DNA from: JAFKFH01 sp017307375
Lineage (GTDB): Bacteria > Pseudomonadota > Alphaproteobacteria > Ferrovibrionales > Ferrovibrionaceae
Assembly: GCA_965229335.1 (NCBI GenBank)
Contig: OZ245874.1
Span: forward strand, 2,046,001 to 2,110,000
DNA length: 64,000 bases
Direction of reading: 5' to 3'
In this document: piece by piece, positions 59,452 through 64,000 of the stretch
How the letters are laid out: every line of letters starts with the position of its first letter
Numbering within the stretch: the stretch's first letter is position 1
Made by a program: the position numbers and the translations under genes
Notes under the pieces: model-generated
The model's database searches: none
Told to the model about the DNA's origin: nothing
What the model saw: the letters and a program-made list of their open reading frames with translations, nothing else

Positions 59452-60214
59452 ACTGCATGGTCGCGGGACCCTTCATGTCGCGCGGGCCGCCCTCGGGCAG
59501 GATGCCGAGGCGCCGGGCGACTTCCTGGTAGGCTTCCGCGACATTGCCGAGATCGCGGCGGAAGCGGTCCTTGTCGAGCTTGTCGTTGGTCTTCATGTCC
59601 CAGAGGCGGCAATTGTCCGGGCTGATCTCGTCGGCCAGGATGATGCGCATCTCCTCGTTCGCCCAATGGCGGCCGAATTCCAGCTTGAAGTCGACGAGAC
59701 GGATGCCGACGCCGAGGAACAGTCCCGACAGGAAGTCGTTGATGCGCAACGCGAGATGCAGGATCTCGTCGACTTCCTGGGTCGAGGCCCAGCCGAAGGC
59801 GGTGATATGCTCCTCGGTCACCATCGGGTCGTTGAGCTCGTCGTTCTTGTAATAGTACTCGACGATCGAGCGCGGCAGCTGGGTGCCCTCGGCGATGCCG
59901 AGCCGGGTCGACAGCGAGCCGGCGGCGGTGTTGCGCACCACCACCTCGACCGGGATGATCTCGACTTCCTTGATCAGTTGCTCGCGCATGTTCAGCCGGC
60001 GCACGAAATGCGTCGGCACCCCGATGTCGTTCAGCCGCGACATCAGATATTCGGAAATCCGGTTGTTCAGGACACCCTTGCCGGTGATCACGCCTTTCTT
60101 CTGGTTGTTGAAGGCGGTCGCGTCGTCCTTGAAATACTGCACCAGCGTGCCCGGCTCGGGTCCCTCGAAAAGGACCTTGGCCTTGCCCTCATAGACTTGT
60201 CTGCGGCGGGTCAT
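59450..60214 (-). CDS. purC: Phosphoribosylaminoimidazole-succinocarboxamide (SAICAR) synthase
   Basis: 254 residues, usual length. It ligates aspartate to CAIR with ATP. MTRRRQVYEGKAKVLFEGPEPGTLVQYFKDDATAFN (in sections) is the ATP-grasp-like N-terminus; ISEYLMSRLNDIGVPTHFV, IPVEVVVRNTAAGS and LVDFKLEFGRHW are active-site segments, with ADEISPDNCRLWD late. Upstream lies a 262-base gap containing a GC-rich hairpin (60240-60266), possibly a purine-responsive leader. It is followed by a terminator, then the purS operon. Confidence 0.97.
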   Translation of the reverse strand: MTRRRQVYEGKAKVLFEGPEPGTLVQYFKDDATAFNNQKKGVITGKGVLNNRISEYLMSRLNDIGVPTHFVRRLNMREQLIKEVEIIPVEVVVRNTAAGSLSTRLGIAEGTQLPRSIVEYYYKNDELNDPMVTEEHITAFGWASTQEVDEILHLALRINDFLSGLFLGVGIRLVDFKLEFGRHWANEEMRIILADEISPDNCRLWDMKTNDKLDKDRFRRDLGNVAEAYQEVARRLGILPEGGPRDMKGPATMQ

Positions 60215-60239
60215 CGCGCTCTCCTAAAGGGCGGCACCG

Positions 60240-60266
60240 CCTCCTGCCCCGCAAGGCGGGCGGAGG
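60240..60266 (-). promoter_or_regulatory. Hairpin in the purC leader
   Basis: CCTCC-t-GCCC-c-GC (60240-60252) pairs with GCGGGC-GGAGG (60256-60266) with two bulges, 26 bases before the purC ATG on the minus strand. The rest of the gap 60267-60476 has no gene that I can support. Confidence 0.3.
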
Positions 60267-60476
60267 TCCGAGCCGGCGCTGCCCAGAATTCCTGTACCGG
60301 CCGTCAGTATCGGCCGGATGAAGCCAAACTTCCCCTGGGAAAGTGGGGCATGTACCGAAAAAGACCGGTGCCGCCGGACCTGTCGCCCAGCCCGGCCGCC
60401 GGTCGGTCGGCGCCTATTTAGACCAATCGTTGCCGCGCTGCAACCATGGGCCCCGCCTGCCGCGCCGCCACAGCCT

Positions 60477-61082
60477 TCACCAGCCGCCTTCGTCGAGCCA
60501 TTCGCCCAGGACGGGCATCTTTTCCAACCCGAAGAAAGGCTCCTCTCCCACCAGGAAGAAGGGTGATCCGAACACGCCCGCCGCGATCGAGGCGTCGATC
60601 GCGGCCTTCAGCAGATCGGCGGCCTCGCCGCTGGCGAAGGCCTCGGCCAGGCCAGCGGTATCCAGGTCAGCACGATCGAGGATCCCGATCACCTGGGCGG
60701 GTTCCGAAATATCTTCGGCCCGGTCCCAATAGGCCGCAAAGATCGCCTGGGCGGCAGGGACGGCGAGGGCCGGCCGCCGTTCGCGCAGCCAGGTGAAGGC
60801 GCGCGCGGCGGCAATCGGACGCGACGGCGGCGCATCGATCCGCCGCCCGAAGACGATGCCGTGGCGGCGGGCGTAACGATAGGCGTCACGCTGGATATAG
60901 GGTCCCTTAAGCGGCACTTCCAGCAGCGGCCTGCCGCCCTGGACCTTCAGCACGGAAATCCCGAGCAGCATGCTGCGCCAGTCGGCCTCGGCACCGTGCC
61001 GGGCGGCGAAGTCCGGCACCGCCAGACTGGCCAGGTAGCCGAACGGCGAGATGAAGTCGAAATAGAACGAAAAGCGCTTCAT
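60477..61082 (-). CDS. DsbA-family 2-hydroxychromene-2-carboxylate isomerase-like protein
   Basis: 201 residues from the ATG at 61082, overlapping the upstream stop. FYFDFISPFGYLASLAVPDFA gives the catalytic Ser-Pro (S-P-F-x-Y) of the kappa-class GST/HCCA isomerase fold; KGPYIQRDAYRYARRHGI, and the late GVFGSPFFLVGEEPFFGLEKMP with cis-Pro, are typical. NahD isomerises a naphthalene breakdown product with glutathione, but many members have unknown substrates. No naphthalene genes are nearby. Confidence 0.9.
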   Translation of the reverse strand: MKRFSFYFDFISPFGYLASLAVPDFAARHGAEADWRSMLLGISVLKVQGGRPLLEVPLKGPYIQRDAYRYARRHGIVFGRRIDAPPSRPIAAARAFTWLRERRPALAVPAAQAIFAAYWDRAEDISEPAQVIGILDRADLDTAGLAEAFASGEAADLLKAAIDASIAAGVFGSPFFLVGEEPFFGLEKMPVLGEWLDEGGW

Positions 61083-61414
61083 TCGCCGCAGGGATAGCTT
61101 TCGCTCAGCGCCTGGCGGATCACCGCCAGCTGCGGCTGGTCGAGCTGGTTGTCGTTGTCGCGGGCCCAGTCGAGGAAGACGCGGGCCAGCTGGGGGCCGT
61201 CGACCTCGCGGGGGGCGCAGTAGCTGAGCTCGTCCTTGCCGGCCTGCAGACCGGCATCGTGCTGGGCGACTTCCTCGCGCAGGATGCTCTCGCAGGCGGT
61301 CCGGCCCGCCGGATCGTTGCAGGCCCTGGCGAATTCCCGGCCGGTCGGTGCCGCCTGGGCAAACGATGCGGCGGCCCACACCACGGCCGCGGGCAGCAGC
61401 AGGCGCAGGATCAC
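61079..61414 (-). CDS. Rap1a/Tai-like secreted protein
   Basis: 111 residues. A signal peptide (about residues 1-21, cleavage near AQA-AP) directs it to the periplasm. The mature domain has four Cys (RACNDP, TACESI, SYCAPR, YPCGE) placed as in Rap1a immunity-like proteins, where they form two disulfides in a helical fold. Rap1a family members neutralise T6SS effectors in Serratia, yet most others are uncharacterised. No effector gene is adjacent. Stop and start overlap both neighbours by 4 bases. Confidence 0.65.
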   Translation of the reverse strand: MILRLLLPAAVVWAAASFAQAAPTGREFARACNDPAGRTACESILREEVAQHDAGLQAGKDELSYCAPREVDGPQLARVFLDWARDNDNQLDQPQLAVIRQALSESYPCGE

Positions 61415-62169
61415 GCTGGCGTCTCGATCGGGGTGATGCCCTGGCGGGCGAGCACGGCGACATAGGCCTCCGCCGCGCGATCGAGCGCGGCCTGGTCGGT
61501 CGAGCGCAGCACGATCGACGTGCCGGGAATGCCGCCGCGGAAGAATGGATAGGACCCGATCTCGACCCCCTCATGGGCATTCTGGATTGCCGCCAGGTCG
61601 GCCGCGATCGCCCCCTCGGCCACCCGGGCGGCCACGGTACGCGACAGCAGCGGCGCCCCGCCGACCAGTTCGTGCCGGATCGATTCGAACATCGCCTGCA
61701 TGATCGACGGCACCCCGGCCATCACGTAAACGTTCTCCAGCCGGAAACCCGGCGCCTTGGAGACCGGATTGTCGATCAGCGCGGCGCCGAAGGGGATGCG
61801 GGCCATGCGCAGCCGCGCCTCGTTCAGCATGCCGGGCTCGTAGTGGGCCTCCAGGATCGCACGGGCGCGCGGATCGATGTCGATGCCGACGCCGAAGGCG
61901 CGGGCGATCGCGTCGGCGGTGATGTCGTCATGCGTGGGGCCGATGCCGCCCGAGGTGAAGACGTAGTCGTGCCGGGCCCGCAACTCGTTGACCGTGGCGA
62001 CGATCACCGCCTCGTCGTCGGGGATGAAGCGCGCCTCGGTCAGCCGGACGCCCAGTTCGGTCAGCCGCGTCGCCACGTGATGCATGTTCGAGTCGCGGGT
62101 GCGCCCGGACAGGATTTCATTGCCGATGACGATCATCGCCGCGGTCACGATCTTGCTTTTATCTGTCAT
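61411..62169 (-). CDS. CinA-type molybdopterin-binding domain protein
   Basis: 252 residues, a MoCF/MoaB-like domain: AAMIVIGNEILSGRTRDSNMHHVA (in sections), FTSGGIGPTHDDITADAIARAFG and the strand VMAGVPSIMQAMFESI. This is the N-terminal half of CinA; the C-terminal nicotinamide-nucleotide deamidase (PncC) half is absent, so it may be an ADP-ribose pyrophosphatase-like or regulatory protein only. It is divergent from map, with a 54-base gap. Confidence 0.9.
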   Translation of the reverse strand: MTDKSKIVTAAMIVIGNEILSGRTRDSNMHHVATRLTELGVRLTEARFIPDDEAVIVATVNELRARHDYVFTSGGIGPTHDDITADAIARAFGVGIDIDPRARAILEAHYEPGMLNEARLRMARIPFGAALIDNPVSKAPGFRLENVYVMAGVPSIMQAMFESIRHELVGGAPLLSRTVAARVAEGAIAADLAAIQNAHEGVEIGSYPFFRGGIPGTSIVLRSTDQAALDRAAEAYVAVLARQGITPIETPA

Positions 62170-62223
62170 CGGCTGGGTCTATAGCTTCCGGTTGAAGTAC
62201 CGCCGCGAATAAGGGCGCAAGCC

Positions 62224-63063
62224 ATGAACTACGTCAATCTTTTCGACAATGCCGAGGACGAGGCGGCCCACCGCAAGACCGGGGCGATCAAGCTGCATGG
62301 CCCGGAGGGTTTTGCCGGCATGCGCAAGGCCGGCCGCCTGGCGGCGGAAACCCTGGACTATCTGACCGAGCATGTCCGCCCCGGCGTCACCACCGGCGAG
62401 ATCGACCGGCTGGGGGCCGAATTCATCGCCGCCCGCGGCGGGGTCTCGGCCCCGCTGGGCTATCGCGGCTTTCCCAAGTCGCTATGCACGTCGGTCAACC
62501 ATGTGGTGTGCCACGGCATTCCCGGCGACAAGCGGCTGGAGGAGGGCGACGTCCTCAACATCGACGTCACCCCGCTGCTCGACGGCTGGCACGGCGATTC
62601 CAGCCGGATGTATTTCGTCGGCAAGGTCGGGATCAAGGCCCGCCGGCTGTCGGAAGTGACCTACGAGGCGATGATGCGCGGCATCGAGGTGGTGCGGCCG
62701 GGCGCCACCACCGGCGACATCGGCTGGGCGATCCAGTCCTTCGCCGAGAAGGAGCGCTATTCGGTCGTGCGTGATTTCTGCGGCCATGGCCTCGGCCGGG
62801 TGTTCCATGACGCCCCGAACATCCTGCACTATGGCGAGCCGGGCACGGGCGTCGAGCTCAAGGCCGGCATGTTCTTCACCATCGAGCCGATGATCAACGC
62901 CGGAAAGTACCAGGTGAAGCTGCTGTCCGACGGCTGGACCGCGGTGACCAAGGACCGCTCGCTGTCGGCGCAGTTCGAGCATTCGGTCGCGGTGACCGAG
63001 ACCGGGTATGAGATCTTCACGACATCGCCGGCGGGCCTGCACCAGCCGCCCTACGGCGGGTAG
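62224..63063 (+). CDS. map: Methionine aminopeptidase, type I
   Basis: 279 residues; the first about 25 form a short N-terminal extension before GPEGFAGMRKAGRLAAETL. Pita-bread fold with metal ligands in NIDVTPLLDGWHGDSS (two Asp), GHGLGRVFHDAPNILHYGE (His) and the Glu pair in FTIEPMIN and QFEHSVAVTE. CTSVNHVVCHGIP precedes the substrate pocket. It removes the initiator Met from nascent proteins. Essential; cytosolic. Confidence 0.97.
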   Translation: MNYVNLFDNAEDEAAHRKTGAIKLHGPEGFAGMRKAGRLAAETLDYLTEHVRPGVTTGEIDRLGAEFIAARGGVSAPLGYRGFPKSLCTSVNHVVCHGIPGDKRLEEGDVLNIDVTPLLDGWHGDSSRMYFVGKVGIKARRLSEVTYEAMMRGIEVVRPGATTGDIGWAIQSFAEKERYSVVRDFCGHGLGRVFHDAPNILHYGEPGTGVELKAGMFFTIEPMINAGKYQVKLLSDGWTAVTKDRSLSAQFEHSVAVTETGYEIFTTSPAGLHQPPYGG

Positions 63064-63095
63064 GTCGGGGCGCGACCGTCCGCCGGATCCAGATC

Positions 63096-63839
63096 ATGAC
63101 GGATGATCGGGCCGCCCGACCTGGTCACGATTTTTCCGCGACGCCCCTGGCGAAATGGGTCCAGCCACAGCATCTGGCGGCCGGGGCCGTCGCTGCGCTC
63201 AGAAGGCAATTCGACAGCCGGCCCGAGCGCCTGATCCACGTCGACGAGTTCCTGCTTCCCCATCACGTCGACGCCATTCGCCAGGTATTGCTGGGCGATG
63301 GCGTGGTCGAGCCGGCCTACAAGGTTGCCGCGCGGCCCGGACAAGCCAGATGGATCGGACGGGAAGAGTTCGACCACACGCCCGATGGCGAGCGCGTCAT
63401 CGCCGAATTCATCTACCGGCATCCCCGGCCAGGCCGGGAACTGGCCGCAAGCATCTTGACCGACGTGATGTTCCGCCGCGAATTGCAGGGCGATAGCTTC
63501 ATGGGCTGGCTTGCGGCCGCGACCGGCAGGCCGATCCGGCGATGCGGCACCATCAATCTCAAGCTGCTCGACCACTCGAGCATGTTGCGCTGGCATTCCG
63601 ACAGGAACGCGGGCCGCTTGTTGTGCATGGTCTTCTATGTCCACGCGACATGGCCGGAGGCGTTCGGGGGGCGCTTCCTGATGCAAAGGCTCGATGGTGG
63701 CGTGGAGGCGGTCGCGCCGCTCTGCAATCGCCTCGTCCTGTTCGATCCTCAGGTGGAGGTCAGGCATGCCGTCGAAGACATTGCCGCTGCCGCCGGTACT
63801 CACGGGCGGATGAACTACTCGGTGTGGTATTATGACTGA
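63096..63839 (+). CDS. 2-oxoglutarate-Fe(II) oxygenase-like protein
   Basis: 247 residues. The double-stranded beta-helix shows H167-x-D169 in LRWHSDRNAGR, a distal H224 in VRHAVEDI and a following Arg about residue 239 (GRMNYSVWYY) placed to bind 2-oxoglutarate, plus FGGRFLMQRLDGG. This matches prolyl-4-hydroxylase/PKHD-type 2OG-Fe(II) oxygenases. The substrate could be a protein or small molecule. Its stop overlaps the PhoD start by 8 bases. Confidence 0.8.
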   Translation: MTDDRAARPGHDFSATPLAKWVQPQHLAAGAVAALRRQFDSRPERLIHVDEFLLPHHVDAIRQVLLGDGVVEPAYKVAARPGQARWIGREEFDHTPDGERVIAEFIYRHPRPGRELAASILTDVMFRRELQGDSFMGWLAAATGRPIRRCGTINLKLLDHSSMLRWHSDRNAGRLLCMVFYVHATWPEAFGGRFLMQRLDGGVEAVAPLCNRLVLFDPQVEVRHAVEDIAAAAGTHGRMNYSVWYYD

Positions 63840-64000
63840 GCCGGGCAGAAACGGCAGGACGACCCGGCGCCGGCTTCTGGCGGTGGCGGGCATCGGCCTT
63901 CCAGCGCTGGCCCTGTCGGGCTGCGCGGGTATGGGCGGTCTCGGTGGCCGTGATCCCTTCACCCTGGGCGTCGCTTCCGGCGAGCCGGGCGGCGACGGCT
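63832..64000 (+). CDS. phoD: PhoD-type alkaline phosphatase, 3' truncated at window edge
   Basis: Only the first 56 codons are present. A twin-arginine-like n-region (RTTRRRLLAVAG) leads to a hydrophobic segment and the lipobox-like LSGCAG. The mature start GGRDPFTLGVASGEPGGDG is the hallmark beginning of PhoD-family phosphatases/phosphodiesterases, which the Tat system exports folded with Ca/Fe. It overlaps the 2OG oxygenase by 8 bases. Confidence 0.75.
   Translation, partial: MTEPGRNGRTTRRRLLAVAGIGLPALALSGCAGMGGLGGRDPFTLGVASGEPGGDG

Overview
The window is a 64 kb piece of a GC-rich bacterial chromosome. It has short intergenic gaps, many 4-8 base stop/start overlaps, GTG starts and GC-rich stem-loop terminators. 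Several features point to an alphaproteobacterium, most likely a Rhodospirillales-type lineage: the purSQL-bolA-grxD order, a class II DAHP synthase next to gor, a two-helix-type short flagellin, GltX and CysS close to CimA, and a type III PLP decarboxylase with a structured leader. I cannot name the genus. It reads as ordinary chromosome with two accessory-looking stretches. I see no insertion sequence, integrase, phage gene, CRISPR array or replication origin. The only RNA gene found is one tRNA-Val(CAC).

Layout. 0-7.4 kb: end of a branched-chain amino-acid ABC transporter, a Rieske oxygenase, a periplasmic binding protein, a MarR regulator, a lone MacB/FtsX-like permease, small unknowns, upp and an EamA exporter. 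7.4-14.6 kb: a class V aminotransferase, a decarboxylase behind a folded leader, puuE (allantoinase), an overlapping prepilin peptidase and uracil-DNA glycosylase, a lipoprotein hydrolase, a small unknown gene in an AT-rich patch and a PAS protein. 14.6-22.5 kb: divergent MocR regulator and PaiB-type protein, small proteins, tRNA-Val, gph, then glmU-glmS for UDP-GlcNAc synthesis.

22.5-33.5 kb is the first accessory block. A four-gene exporter (outer-membrane factor, HlyD adaptor, ATPase, DevC-like permease) is divergent from a thioester-reductase-like dehydrogenase, an SMR transporter and a GT39-like membrane glycosyltransferase. A BaeSR-like two-component system and an orphan flagellin follow. 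The arrangement suggests making and exporting a lipid or glycolipid under envelope-stress control; this is inference. 33.5-43 kb holds a degenerate deacetylase-like gene, LysR/thioesterase, gor, DAHP synthase, nicotinate phosphoribosyltransferase, HxlR with a twin-palindrome operator before a carboxymuconolactone decarboxylase-family gene, and a soluble chemoreceptor with three near-identical PAS repeats.

43-54 kb: nadE, gltX, cysS, cimA and trmJ run co-directionally. They are followed on the other strand by a lower-GC cassette (TPR O-GlcNAc transferase, hexapeptide acyltransferase, methyltransferase), the second accessory block, and then rpsD. 54-64 kb: a P-loop kinase and a cytochrome P460-like lipoprotein, the purine operon (purC; purS-purQ-purL-bolA-grxD), a DsbA-family isomerase with a Rap1a-like protein and a CinA-type protein, map, a 2OG-Fe(II) oxygenase and the start of a PhoD-type phosphatase.
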